NCBI GenBank assembly: GCA_025210795.1
Contig: JAOAQZ010000039.1
Span: 1 to 64,000 of the forward strand
DNA length: 64,000 nt
DNA from: Cohaesibacter sp.
Lineage (GTDB): Bacteria; Pseudomonadota; Alphaproteobacteria; Rhizobiales; Cohaesibacteraceae
Direction of reading: 5' to 3'
Position numbers and translations under genes: made by a program. Positions 8,446 through 17,535 of this stretch are shown here, piece by piece. A model generated the notes under the pieces. It searched no databases, was not told where the DNA came from, and worked only from the letters and a program-made list of their open reading frames with translations. The first letter of the stretch is position 1, and each line of letters begins with the position of its first letter.

Positions 8446-9345
8446 TCAGGTCAGACCCGCTTCATAGGCTATGGCGAAACGGGGTTGCAGATAGTCCATC
8501 AGCGTTTTTACCCGATGGAGCTGATGGCGCAATGGCGGCGAGACCATGAATAGAGGTGTCGTCTGGGTCCAATTAGGCAGAACATTTATAAGCCTGCCAG
8601 CCGCGATATCCCTTTGGACATAGATATCGGCAAGGCGTGTTACCCCCAGTCCTTCCAAAGCTGCCAGCCGCATAGCTCTGCCGCTGATTAATCTTATTCC
8701 GTTCTGCACATGCACCAGCCGGGTTTCGCCTTTTCTCGTCAACGCCCAATGATCGACCGAACCGGTAATTAGAGGCAAATTGCTCAAATCTTCTGGCTCC
8801 TTGATGGACCCATGCTGCGCAATAAAGTCGGGGCTGGCGACATAACAGGTTCTGACCTGGTGTAGTTTTCGGGCAATCAGCGTGGAATCGGGCAATTCAC
8901 CCATCCGAACTACAAGATCGTAATGTTTCTCAATCAGATCCACCTTTGGAGAAGAAAAATCGAGATAGACCTGAATACCGGGATGCTCCTTCTGAAAAGA
9001 GACGACGCTGGCCGCTACAAGCTCCTCCCCAATGGGGCCGCCTACCGAATTTATGCGAATGCTACCGGTCAATTTTCTGGTCGATTGACTGGCCCAATCA
9101 GCCGCCGCATCTAGCTGTTGCATAGCCGCTTCACATTGGCGGAAATAGCCTTCTCCCACTTCGGTCAACCTGAGCTTACGCGTCGTCCGGACAAAAAGCT
9201 GGGCACCCAGTCTAGCCTCAAGCTCGGAAACCTGTTGGCTCAGATTGGCTTTTGACATACCAGCCGCATTAGCCGCAGCGGTAAAGCTGCCATGTTGCGT
9301 TACAAGGAGGAAAGAACGAATGGCATGCAGGGATAAATTGTTCAT
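8446..9345 (-). CDS. LysR family transcriptional regulator
   Basis: A 299-residue LysR-type regulator. The N-terminal winged helix-turn-helix (about residues 1-60) includes SFTAAANAAGMSKANLSQQV and LEARLGAQLFVRTTRKLRLT. The effector-binding domain follows (about 90-295), with the class features GSIRINSVGGPIGEEL and VASPDFIAQHGSIKEPEDL. The form resembles the subgroup that controls nearby oxidoreductases. It is transcribed divergently from a short-chain dehydrogenase gene with 106 bases between the starts, the usual arrangement for a LysR regulator and its target. The ligand cannot be read from the sequence. Confidence 0.92.
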   Translation of the reverse strand: MNNLSLHAIRSFLLVTQHGSFTAAANAAGMSKANLSQQVSELEARLGAQLFVRTTRKLRLTEVGEGYFRQCEAAMQQLDAAADWASQSTRKLTGSIRINSVGGPIGEELVAASVVSFQKEHPGIQVYLDFSSPKVDLIEKHYDLVVRMGELPDSTLIARKLHQVRTCYVASPDFIAQHGSIKEPEDLSNLPLITGSVDHWALTRKGETRLVHVQNGIRLISGRAMRLAALEGLGVTRLADIYVQRDIAAGRLINVLPNWTQTTPLFMVSPPLRHQLHRVKTLMDYLQPRFAIAYEAGLT

Positions 9346-9405
9346 TTTTATCTAACAGTCATTTCGGGTGAAGTCTGTTTTTCTTGATAATAAAAAGAAC
9401 TATCA

Positions 9406-9442
9406 CCTGTCCAGACAAATTCTATTTCCTCTACTGGACAGG
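9406..9442 (+). promoter_or_regulatory. inverted repeat overlapping the SDR ribosome site
   Basis: CCTGTCCAG (9406-9414) and CTGGACAGG (9434-9442) form a perfect 9-bp inverted repeat with a 19-base spacer. The right arm contains the AGG of the ribosome site for the SDR gene at 9452. It may be an operator for the divergent LysR regulator or a translation-controlling hairpin. Confidence 0.5.
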
Positions 9443-9451
9443 ATGTTCCAA

Positions 9452-10174
9452 ATGACCAAGTCTCTCATTGCTATTACTGGCGCCAGCTCCGGCATTGGTG
9501 CCGCTATGGCCAAACGTTTCTCGGAAGCCGGCTATTCTTTGCTACTGCTTGCCCGTCGTATCAACAAACTCAAAGCGCTTAACCTACCCGACACGCTCTG
9601 CAGGTCCGTTGATGTCACAGATCGAGAAGCAATGGCCGCGGCAATCCGCGAGGCTGAGACAATCCATGGCCCGGTTGATTGCATGATCAATAATGCCGGT
9701 GTAATGTTGCTCGGTCAGGTTGATGATCAGAACCCTGCCGAGTGGCAACAGATGTATGATGTCAATGTGATAGGCCTACTGAATGGTATACAGGCGGTGC
9801 TTGCCGACATGAAAGCCCGCAATGGTGGCACTATCATCAATATTAGCTCCATCGCAGGCAAGAAGGCCTTCCCCAATCATGCGGCCTATTGCGGCACCAA
9901 GTTCGCCGCTTCAGCTATCACCGAGAATATCCGCGAAGAGGTGGCCGACGCCAATGTCCGTGTCATGGCAATCTGCCCCGGTGCAGTCGAGACCGAGCTT
10001 TTGGGCCATACCACCTCGCAGGACATCATCAGCGGTTATCAGGACTGGAAAAAAGCCATGGGTGGAGTCTTAATTGCGGACGACATTGCCCGCTCGGCGC
10101 TGTTCATGTATCAGCAGCCGCAGAATGTATCTATCCGTGATATCGTCATAACGGCCACGCGTCAGCAGCCTTGA
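9452..10174 (+). CDS. short-chain dehydrogenase/reductase (classical SDR)
   Basis: A 240-residue NAD(P)-dependent oxidoreductase of the classical SDR family. The cofactor motif TGASSGIG lies at residues 9-16 from this start, NNAG (about 80-83) follows, and the catalytic set is Ser132/133 (NISSIAG), Tyr146 and Lys150 (YCGTK). An Arg-Arg after the second strand (LLARRINKL) suggests NADP preference. The most similar well-known group is the YdfG-type 3-hydroxy acid dehydrogenases, but the substrate is not certain. The frame is open upstream to 9368; ATG codons at 9443 and 9452 are both possible, and AGGA at 9440-9443 is best spaced for 9452. It is divergent from the LysR gene that probably controls it. 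Confidence 0.9.
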   Translation: MTKSLIAITGASSGIGAAMAKRFSEAGYSLLLLARRINKLKALNLPDTLCRSVDVTDREAMAAAIREAETIHGPVDCMINNAGVMLLGQVDDQNPAEWQQMYDVNVIGLLNGIQAVLADMKARNGGTIINISSIAGKKAFPNHAAYCGTKFAASAITENIREEVADANVRVMAICPGAVETELLGHTTSQDIISGYQDWKKAMGGVLIADDIARSALFMYQQPQNVSIRDIVITATRQQP

Positions 10175-10548
10175 GCTATCCTTAATTCTATTGACTGCAG
10201 ACCTATGTGAATAAGTGATCATCGCATTCGAACGGATTACGGTGGTCGCTCATTGGTTTCGCCAAAAACCATTTTTCTGAGGTGTCAGCAAAGCGATTTT
10301 CGCAACCCACACTGAAGCCGATCCAGAGACCAGAGAAAAGCGCTTAGGCCATATTGGGCATAATCGATCCGTATTGCGCTCGCGCGATGCTTGTCACGGC
10401 CTGCCATATTTGGTCGTGATATAGAGAACAGGTAATGAATTTTAGAAAAACCCCGGCAGGTTATCCTTTGCCGGGGCTATGGGTATCGTGTGCTGCGATA
10501 GCCGATAACGAAAGACGCGCACAGTTCCAAAACTGCGCCGCAACAAGA
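10175..10548. other. intergenic stretch
   Basis: 374 bases between convergent genes. Apart from the minus-strand terminator at 10445-10476, no gene, repeat or conserved RNA was recognised. Its reading frames are short and lack ribosome sites. Confidence 0.5.
10445..10476 (-). terminator. terminator of the YHS-domain gene
   Basis: On the minus strand CCCCGGCA (opposite 10469-10476) pairs with TGCCGGGG (opposite 10451-10458), followed by a T run opposite the A run at 10446-10450. Confidence 0.85.
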
Positions 10549-11004
10549 TTATTTCAGCACATTTGGCCAGTTTTTATCAGCGGATTTGATGTTGCCCGGA
10601 ATGTCTTGTTCCCATTGTTTGCGAACCGCTTTGCTATAATTGAGGTAGAGTTTTCCATCCACAATCGACCAGGCCTCCGGGTCAGTTGAAGCTGTATAGC
10701 CCTGCGATACGGCCCAAGCGCAATAACCGCCATATTGAGGGGCATATTTTTCCGGTGCAGCTGCAAACAGATCCCTGTTCTCATTGCTGGCAAAACGCCA
10801 TGTCGCACCATTCCATTCATAGGTAATATTGGATTTTCCCTCTATCGGGCGTCCATCCTTAAAATAGCTGACAGGGTCGGTTCCACTAATCGCTGTTCCC
10901 AGAAAACTCTGATAAACAGGATCTTTCGCCGCCCACGCGGAACTCGAAACCCACCCAATAGATGCAAGTGCCAGGGCAAAAAACACAACAAATCTGCGCA
11001 ACAT
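10549..11004 (-). CDS. secreted YHS-domain protein
   Basis: A 151-residue protein with a signal peptide (MLRRFVVFFALALASIGWVS, cleavage near SAWA/AKD). The mature part carries one YHS domain: TDPVSYFKDGRPIEGKSNI, then YEWNGATWRFASNENRDLFA and PEKYAPQYGGYCAWAVSQG. YHS domains are short and often occur in metal- or redox-linked proteins; the Tyr-Gly-Gly-Tyr-Cys segment holds the single conserved Cys. The function of this secreted type is not known. It has its own terminator and no obvious operon partner. Confidence 0.85.
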   Translation of the reverse strand: MLRRFVVFFALALASIGWVSSSAWAAKDPVYQSFLGTAISGTDPVSYFKDGRPIEGKSNITYEWNGATWRFASNENRDLFAAAPEKYAPQYGGYCAWAVSQGYTASTDPEAWSIVDGKLYLNYSKAVRKQWEQDIPGNIKSADKNWPNVLK

Positions 11005-11215
11005 AAAAAGCTCCTCTGCTTAGCTGTTTCAACTTCACTCCCATGAGTGGATGATGAAGCTTAGACTAGAAATAGGAACAGATTTAGGATTCTCTTGCAG
11101 CCTAACGGACTTGTGATGATCTGTTATCTGGTGGTGGGGAACTGCTCTAATAACAAGCATGTCGGCGACCGCTTAAGGGCACCAACATACTTGTTTTGTT
11201 TGATCTGCAATAGGT

Positions 11216-11611
11216 TTATAAAACCTGACAACCAATTACTTGAAACGAGTAACTAGCAACAGGAATAGCGCCAGACTTTGTGCAGCCAAGATATTGGCGG
11301 CCGCCAGCAGGGATGGTTCGGGTTGCCTGATAACTACCACTATCAATCCCTTGAGTCCAATTCACTCGAATAGTGGCTTTTACCGATCTGTCTGCTCGCC
11401 TGTTTTGAACATATGCTTGACTTCCGGAATTCGCAAAACCACAATTCCCATTAAATACTATAAATGCACATAAGGTTCGATCTTCGAGTTCTTTATCGTC
11501 TCTGATGGCCTCTGCATATGCTTCCAGAACCTTTTTATCTTCGGCGGAAAGAACAACCAGCTCATCACTTCCATGAAAAAACGCGCCTAGATTTTCCAAA
11601 TGATTTTCCAT
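11216..11611 (-). CDS. unrecognised 131-residue protein
   Basis: Not recognised. The ATG at 11611 follows a very strong ribosome site (GGGAGGAG eight bases upstream), so this start is preferred although the frame is open to 11779. The N-terminal ~45 residues are acidic and helical (LSAEDKKVLEAYAEAIRDDK, ELEDR). The remainder is beta-rich, with four Cys (48, 57, 110, 128) and a Gly/Ser/Thr-rich texture (VKATIRVNWTQGIDSGSYQA, TRTIPAGGRQYLGC, VIGCQV). There is no signal peptide or membrane segment. It stands alone in AT-rich DNA between the YHS gene and the DUF815 gene, which hints at recent acquisition or a fast-evolving locus. Confidence 0.6.
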   Translation of the reverse strand: MENHLENLGAFFHGSDELVVLSAEDKKVLEAYAEAIRDDKELEDRTLCAFIVFNGNCGFANSGSQAYVQNRRADRSVKATIRVNWTQGIDSGSYQATRTIPAGGRQYLGCTKSGAIPVASYSFQVIGCQVL

Positions 11612-11896
11612 TATTTCTCCTCCCAAACATAATATGGATAAAACTATAAATCTGTTTATAGCCCATCCATTATGAATACACTCTAGAGTAGAGTCTATAT
11701 TAAATGCTCGTATAAAGAGATGATGCCATCGGAAAATTTCAGAAAAGGGTCTCCTTATAGGCTCCGATTTAAAACTCATGGCACTAGTTTTTCATCGGAT
11801 GGTTTTGGATACTAATTCTACTAAGGTTTGCGGAATCTGGAGTTTAAGACAAAATAGTGCCACATGGGGGGGCAGGGCGATTATGCACGAGATAGA

Positions 11897-12775
11897 TCAG
11901 CGCAGAACAACACCTTTTCGGCCTGCTAAATCCTGAATGAATTGCCATGCAACACGGCCGGAGCGGGAGCCTCGAGTGATGGACCATTCAAGGGCGCTGG
12001 CGCGCAGCTCATCAGCATCCTCTTCAATGCCGTAGGCGGCGACATAGCCGTTGATCATGTCCAGATAATCGTCTTGAGAGCAATTGTGAAACCCGATCCA
12101 AAGCCCGAAGCGGTCGGAGAGGGAGACCTTTTCCTGCACTGATTCTCCGGGATTGATGGCAGTGGAGCGCTCATTCTCGATCATATCGCGCGGCATCAGG
12201 TGACGGCGGTTGGAAGTGGCATAGAAGAGAACATTCTCGGGCCGCCCTTCAATGCCGCCATCCAAAATGGCCTTGAGCGACTTATAGGCATTCTCGCCAC
12301 TATCAAAGGATAAATCATCGCAAAAAAGGATGCAGCGCTCTGACCGACCGCGCAGAATATTCATCAAGGTGGGGAGCGATTCGATATCTTCGCGGCTGAT
12401 TTCGATCAGTTTCAAATTGCTGCCAGCGCCGCTTTTCTCTTCATTTACCTGCGCGTGAGCCGCTTTGACCAAAGAGCTTTTTCCCATGCCCCGCGCACCC
12501 CACAAAAGGGCGTTATTGGCGGGGAAGCCATTGGCAAAACGGCGAGTATTTTCAAGTACCATATCACGGTTGCGATCAATACCTTGAAGCAAGGACAGAT
12601 CCACACGGTTGATGCTTTGAACCGGCTGCAAGTAAGGAGCAGGGTCTTTGTGCCACACAAATCCATCGGCTTGCCCAAGATCGGATTTTGGGGCTTTCTC
12701 CGGCACGGCCCGCTCCAAAACCTTGTGGATTTTTTTCAGGCTTTTAACGATGGATTTCAACTCACTCGCCGACAT
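11897..12775 (-). CDS. DUF815 family AAA ATPase
   Basis: A 292-residue P-loop ATPase of the DUF815 family. Walker A is GARGMGKSS at residues 93-101 and Walker B is ILFCDDLSF at 149-157. A sensor-like segment (VLFYATSNRRHLMPRDM) and an arginine-finger region (SDRFGLWIGFH) follow. The family is widespread in proteobacteria, usually next to the yajC-secDF cluster as here, but its role is not established. The start at 12775 has an AGGAG site. It is divergent from yajC. Confidence 0.88.
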   Translation of the reverse strand: MSASELKSIVKSLKKIHKVLERAVPEKAPKSDLGQADGFVWHKDPAPYLQPVQSINRVDLSLLQGIDRNRDMVLENTRRFANGFPANNALLWGARGMGKSSLVKAAHAQVNEEKSGAGSNLKLIEISREDIESLPTLMNILRGRSERCILFCDDLSFDSGENAYKSLKAILDGGIEGRPENVLFYATSNRRHLMPRDMIENERSTAINPGESVQEKVSLSDRFGLWIGFHNCSQDDYLDMINGYVAAYGIEEDADELRASALEWSITRGSRSGRVAWQFIQDLAGRKGVVLR

Positions 12776-13023
12776 GGGAACTCCTATTGACCAATCAGGG
12801 CCGAATTCTACTGAAAAACTCTGAAAATCAGGTCTTTTACGTGATCAAGGGCCTTCCAACTTGGCCCAAGGAACACTATTTGTATCCCTTGATTAGCAGA
12901 GATGGGCAGAGAGTCCAGAGCAGTGTTTGCAAAGCTTGCCTGGGCCGCTATAGTCCGCTCAAACCCAATTGGGGCGCGATCGCCACTAAGGCAGGTCTGT
13001 GATCCCCTGTTAAGGAGCAACCA

Positions 13024-13359
13024 ATGTTTGTAACGCCCGCTTATGCCCAGGCCGCTGGTGCCGCAGGAAGCCAGGATTTCCTACTTTCCGTTCTGCCTTT
13101 CGTGCTTATTTTCGTGATCATGTATTTCCTGATCATCCGCCCGCAGCGCCAGCAGATGAAAAAGCATCAGGAAATGATCGCAGCTGTTCGTCGCGGCGAT
13201 ACCATCGTCACCACCGGCGGCATCGTTGCCAAGGTTACCAAAGTGATTGACGATAACGAAATTCAGGCTGAAATCTCTGAAGGCGTTAAAGTGAAAATCA
13301 TGCGCAAGGCAATTGCCGAGCTGCGCTCTAAAGGTGAGCCTGCTGGCGACGCTGCCTAA
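13024..13359 (+). CDS. yajC: preprotein translocase subunit YajC
   Basis: A 111-residue single-pass membrane protein of the Sec accessory complex. The membrane helix is FLLSVLPFVLIFVIMYFLII (about 19-38), followed at once by the family signature RPQRQQMKKHQEM and a small beta-rich domain (GDTIVTTGGIVAKVTKV). It binds SecDF at the inner membrane. AAGGAGC lies just upstream of the start. It is the first gene of the run yajC-secD-secF. Confidence 0.96.
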   Translation: MFVTPAYAQAAGAAGSQDFLLSVLPFVLIFVIMYFLIIRPQRQQMKKHQEMIAAVRRGDTIVTTGGIVAKVTKVIDDNEIQAEISEGVKVKIMRKAIAELRSKGEPAGDAA

Positions 13360-13445
13360 TAGCAAACTGCTGTTTCTCTCCATCATGAATTGCCAAGAGC
13401 GGCTCTTGTTACGCCGCTCTTTCTACCGCCTGACTGGATGGCCGT

Positions 13446-15053
13446 ATGTTACATTTTGCACGTTGGAAGGTAGGCTTGATCCTGATCACAATCGTCCTTG
13501 GACTATTGTTTTCCCTGCCTAATCTTTTCTCTGAAAAAACGCTGAATAGCCTGCCAAGCTGGCTCCCGAAAAACCAACTGGTGCTGGGGCTGGATTTGCA
13601 GGGTGGCTCTCATATCTTGCTGCAAGTAGAAGAAGAGGGCGTGATCAAAGAGCGCCTCGAAGTTCTGCGCGGCGATGTGCGGTCCCTTCTGCGTGAAGAC
13701 AAAATCGGGTATACCGGTCTGGCGATCAAGGATAACTCCGTGCAAGTGCGCGTGCGGGATCTGACACGGCTGGAAGATGCACGCACCAAGCTTCGCACAC
13801 TGGTTCAGCCTGTCACCCAATCCCTTATCGGGGGCGGTGGCGCGCTTGAGACCAGCCTTGAGGCCAGCGATGATGGCATCTTGCGCCTCTCGCTTACAGA
13901 CGAAGGCATTTCTTCGCGCGTAAGCACAGCGGTTGCACAATCCATCGAAGTTATTCGCCGCCGTGTTGACGAACTTGGCACCACCGAGCCCTCCATCCAG
14001 CGTGAAGGCAATAGCCGCATTCTGGTTCAGGTGCCGGGCCTGCAAGATTCAGATCGCCTCAAAACGATTTTGCAATCAACAGCCAAACTGACCTTCCGCC
14101 TTGTTGACAACACAATGGGCGTGGATCAAGCACTCAACAGCCGCCCGCCCGTTGACAGTGAGGTTCTCTATTCAGCTGATGATCCTCCGGTTCCTTACCT
14201 TGTTAAGAAGCGGGTGCTGATTTCAGGTGATGAGCTGGACGACGCCCAGCCAACCTTTGACCAGCAAACAAACGAGCCGGTTGTGTCCTTCCGTTTCAAC
14301 ACGTCAGGTGCACGCAAATTCGGTAAAGTCACCAGCCAGAATGTTGGCCTGCCTTTTGCCATTGTGCTCGATGAGGAAGTCATTTCCGCACCGCGCATCA
14401 ATGAGCCAATCCTTGGCGGCTCAGGCATCATTTCCGGCTCTTTCACCGTTGAGAGCGCCAACGATCTGGCCGTTTTGATGCGGGCAGGGGCTTTGCCCGC
14501 CGACCTTACCATCATCGAAGAGCGAACCGTTGGCCCCGGCCTTGGTAAAGATTCCATCGATTCAGGCAAGATTGCCGGTATCGTCGGTGCGCTGGCTGTG
14601 GTCATCTTCATGTTCCTCAGCTATGGCCTGTTCGGTCTGTTTGCCAATGTCGCTCTGTTTGCCAACATCACCCTGATCATCGGCGCATTGTCTGCGCTTG
14701 GTGCAACGCTCACCCTGCCGGGTATTGCCGGTATCGTGCTGACCGTTGGTATGGCGGTGGATGCGAACGTTCTGATTTATGAGCGTATCCGCGAAGAAAA
14801 CCGTTATGGCCGATCAACCATCGCAGCCATTGATGCAGGTTATAGCCGTGCGCTTGGCACCATTTTGGACGCCAACATCACCACCTTCATTGCGGCAATC
14901 ATTCTGTTCTCGCTCGGCTCTGGTCCGGTTAAGGGCTTTGCGGTCACGCTGGCGATTGGTATTATTACCACCGTCTTCTCAGCCTTTACTTTCAACCGCC
15001 TGCTGGTAGCTGGCTGGATCAAATCCCGTCGCCCATCTGAGCTGCCGATCTAA
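13446..15053 (+). CDS. secD: protein translocase subunit SecD
   Basis: A 535-residue RND-superfamily membrane protein that, with SecF, uses the proton gradient to help pull secreted proteins into the periplasm. One N-terminal membrane helix (about 8-26) is followed by the P1 head domain with the signature GLDLQGGSHILLQV. Five more helices fill the C-terminal part, including AGIVLTVGMAVDANVLIYER with the conserved Asp. Length is normal for a SecD without fusion to SecF. It is followed after 18 bases by secF. Confidence 0.97.
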   Translation: MLHFARWKVGLILITIVLGLLFSLPNLFSEKTLNSLPSWLPKNQLVLGLDLQGGSHILLQVEEEGVIKERLEVLRGDVRSLLREDKIGYTGLAIKDNSVQVRVRDLTRLEDARTKLRTLVQPVTQSLIGGGGALETSLEASDDGILRLSLTDEGISSRVSTAVAQSIEVIRRRVDELGTTEPSIQREGNSRILVQVPGLQDSDRLKTILQSTAKLTFRLVDNTMGVDQALNSRPPVDSEVLYSADDPPVPYLVKKRVLISGDELDDAQPTFDQQTNEPVVSFRFNTSGARKFGKVTSQNVGLPFAIVLDEEVISAPRINEPILGGSGIISGSFTVESANDLAVLMRAGALPADLTIIEERTVGPGLGKDSIDSGKIAGIVGALAVVIFMFLSYGLFGLFANVALFANITLIIGALSALGATLTLPGIAGIVLTVGMAVDANVLIYERIREENRYGRSTIAAIDAGYSRALGTILDANITTFIAAIILFSLGSGPVKGFAVTLAIGIITTVFSAFTFNRLLVAGWIKSRRPSELPI

Positions 15054-15071
15054 CCGCCCGGAGATTAAAAA

Positions 15072-16013
15072 ATGAAACCACTTCGTTTAGTCCCGGATGG
15101 AACAAATTTCCGGTTCATGACGCACAGAAAATGGAGCTTTCCGCTTTCTGTGCTGCTGATTGTTGGCTCGCTAGCCCTCTATGGTCTCTTTAACCTCAAT
15201 TTCGGTATCGATTTTAAAGGCGGCACGCTGATTGAAATCAAAACCGCCGAAGAGGTTGCAGATCTAGGGGCTATCCGCTCCCAGTTGGGCGAGCTGCGTC
15301 TTGGCGATGTCGAGGTGCAGGAATTTGGTGCCCCCAACGATGTCCTCATTCGTGTGGAGACACAAGAAGGGGGCGAAAAGGCCCAGCAACAAGTCGTTGA
15401 TCGGGTCAAGGCAACGCTGGGGGATAATGTAACCTATCGCCGCGTTGAGGTTGTCGGCCCCCGCGTCTCTGGCGAGCTGGCCTCTGCCGGTACAATTGCG
15501 GTTCTCTCGGCACTGTTTGCGGTTCTTGTCTATATCTGGTTCCGGTTCGAATGGCAGTTTGCGCTGGGTGCCGTGATGGCCACAACCCACGACGTGATCC
15601 TCACTATCGGTATGTTTGCTTTGGTTGGGTTGGAGTTTAACCTCTCCTCTATTGCTGCGATCCTTACGATTGTGGGCTATTCTCTGAACGATACGGTGGT
15701 CGTGTATGACCGTATCCGCGAGAATTTGCGCAAATATAAGAAGAAGGAACTCAAGGATATCCTTGATCTGTCCATCAACCAGACCCTGTCACGGACAGTG
15801 CTCACCTCGGTCACAACCTTGCTGGCTCTTGGTGCGCTCTATTTCCTTGGTAGTGCGGTGATCAAAAGCTTTACCTTCGCTATGATCTGGGGTGTGTTTG
15901 TTGGGACCTATTCTTCTATCTTTATCGCAGCACCACTGCTTATTTTCCTCAACCTTCGCCCCGAGCAAGTCTTGAGAGAGCAGGACAAAGACCCGGAAGA
16001 GGCCACTGCCTGA
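15072..16013 (+). CDS. secF: protein translocase subunit SecF
   Basis: A 313-residue partner of SecD. The signature GIDFKGGTLIEI lies after the first membrane helix, and the transmembrane motif VGYSLNDTVVVYDRIRENL marks the proton-relay helix. Six membrane segments are predicted from the hydrophobic pattern. The stop is followed one base later by the start of the Mth938-like gene, so the two are surely cotranscribed. Confidence 0.97.
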   Translation: MKPLRLVPDGTNFRFMTHRKWSFPLSVLLIVGSLALYGLFNLNFGIDFKGGTLIEIKTAEEVADLGAIRSQLGELRLGDVEVQEFGAPNDVLIRVETQEGGEKAQQQVVDRVKATLGDNVTYRRVEVVGPRVSGELASAGTIAVLSALFAVLVYIWFRFEWQFALGAVMATTHDVILTIGMFALVGLEFNLSSIAAILTIVGYSLNDTVVVYDRIRENLRKYKKKELKDILDLSINQTLSRTVLTSVTTLLALGALYFLGSAVIKSFTFAMIWGVFVGTYSSIFIAAPLLIFLNLRPEQVLREQDKDPEEATA

Positions 16014-16014
16014 C

Positions 16015-16524
16015 ATGATATTCAAATGGGGTAAAAAACAATCTGACCAGCCTGACAAAGGCGACCAATCCGGCAATGCCAAGCCAGACGCTGCGCAAGA
16101 CAAACCCGACGGGTTTGTCGAAAATGCAGTGGCTCTGGCAACGGGGCTGGAAATGGTCGATGCTTTCTACCCCGGTCATGACCCCATAGACTATTATGGG
16201 CAAGGGGGCTTTCGCTTTGGGAGCTATTCCCATCAGGGTTCTTTAATGTTTTTGCCCAGCGGCACGCGCCGCTGGGACATTGCCTCCCCAAAAGAAATGA
16301 CAAAGGAAGCCTTTGAGCATGTCTTTAAAGAGGCGGAGGAAATTGAAATTCTGCTGATCGGGTCAGGGACACATTTGGTGCCTGTCAATCCGGAATTAAA
16401 AGCGATGTTTAGAGAGCATGGCATCATGGCCGATGTCATGGATACCGGAGCTGCGGTTCGCACGCTCAATATTTTGCTTGCGGAAGAACGCGCCGTTGCC
16501 GCCGCTATGCTGGCCGTCGACTAG
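16015..16524 (+). CDS. Mth938/NDUFAF3-like domain protein
   Basis: A 169-residue soluble protein of the Mth938 (DUF498) family. A Lys/Gln/Asp-rich lead of about 35 residues precedes the domain: YGQGGFRFGSYSHQGSLMFL, IEILLIGSGTHLVPVNPEL and MDTGAAVRTLNILLAEER. The human relative NDUFAF3 is an assembly factor of respiratory complex I. Alphaproteobacterial members sit beside secDF, as here, where the gene starts one base after secF. The bacterial role is not settled; a role in membrane complex assembly is suggested by family and context. Confidence 0.88.
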   Translation: MIFKWGKKQSDQPDKGDQSGNAKPDAAQDKPDGFVENAVALATGLEMVDAFYPGHDPIDYYGQGGFRFGSYSHQGSLMFLPSGTRRWDIASPKEMTKEAFEHVFKEAEEIEILLIGSGTHLVPVNPELKAMFREHGIMADVMDTGAAVRTLNILLAEERAVAAAMLAVD

Positions 16525-16577
16525 GCCTTGCCTTTATAAGCGCAAAGCGCGACCAGACTTGATCTTAAGGGCATTCC

Positions 16578-17477
16578 ATGCCGGACCAACACACAGACCA
16601 ACAGGCAGATCAGTTGGATCAAGCCTTTTGTCAAGACCATCTGCGCAAGCTCGACCCTTTGCGCCATTTCATGGCTTTGACCGCTGGAGAGACGCACCGC
16701 GACGATCTGATAGCCTTCTACGCCTTTCTTGGCGAGATAGAGCGCATCCCCATGCAGGTGACTGAACCCGCTATGGGCGAGATCCGTCTTCAGTGGTGGA
16801 GGGATATTATCGCTCAAGGTGCTGATCTTGGCCCGGAGATATCTGGGCAGCACGACATGAGTGCCAATGCCATCGGGCCACTGGCCAAAAGGCTGCAGCA
16901 GCTTCAGGCTAAGTATAACTTGCCCAAAGGACAATTGGATCAGATTGTCGAGGCTCGAACATTCGACCTCTATCATGACGTTATGCCCGATTGGGAGGCT
17001 TATGAGACCTATGTGGGCGAAACATCAGCCTTGCCCATCATGCTCGCCTGCCAGATTCTCAATAACGGAGACCATCCGGATCTAGCCGATCTATGCGGAA
17101 ATACCGCCATGGCACTTTCGCTCACAAGTCATCTTTATGAATGGAGTGCGCGAGCCAATCAAAAACAGCTCTTTTTGCCACTGGCTGCCTTTAAGGCCCA
17201 CGGTCTTGATCAAAACGAGCTTTGGGCGCAAGAACCGGCCGAAAAGATCACTCAAAGCTTGAGTGAGTTGCGGGAGAAAGCCGCAGACTATCACAAGCTT
17301 GCAAGGGCTGATTATGATGGTTTGAAACAATCAGGTAAAGGGCATCTGGCTACGGCCTTCTTGCAATTATCTTGCGTGCCGCCCCGCCTTAAACAGCTGA
17401 GAAAGTCGCCATTTTCCGCACGTAAAGTGCCGCTTTGGCAGCTCTACTGGGCCATTTGGCGTCTCGCAGGCAGATAA
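16578..17477 (+). CDS. squalene/phytoene synthase-like protein, NDUFAF6 type
   Basis: A 299-residue protein with the all-helical squalene/phytoene synthase fold: DDLIAFYAFLGEIERIPMQV, MGEIRLQWWRD and TAMALSLTSHLYEW. The Asp-rich DxxxD magnesium motifs of active prenyl synthases are absent at both expected places, so catalysis as a terpene synthase is unlikely. This matches the NDUFAF6 branch, whose human member is a complex I assembly factor. It follows the NDUFAF3-like gene by 53 bases and ends the Sec cluster. It is convergent with trmFO. Confidence 0.85.
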   Translation: MPDQHTDQQADQLDQAFCQDHLRKLDPLRHFMALTAGETHRDDLIAFYAFLGEIERIPMQVTEPAMGEIRLQWWRDIIAQGADLGPEISGQHDMSANAIGPLAKRLQQLQAKYNLPKGQLDQIVEARTFDLYHDVMPDWEAYETYVGETSALPIMLACQILNNGDHPDLADLCGNTAMALSLTSHLYEWSARANQKQLFLPLAAFKAHGLDQNELWAQEPAEKITQSLSELREKAADYHKLARADYDGLKQSGKGHLATAFLQLSCVPPRLKQLRKSPFSARKVPLWQLYWAIWRLAGR

Positions 17478-17535
17478 CACATTCCAGTGGAGCAAAAGAA
17501 GAGAGCGGCAAAACCATATTGCCACTCATAAGGCC

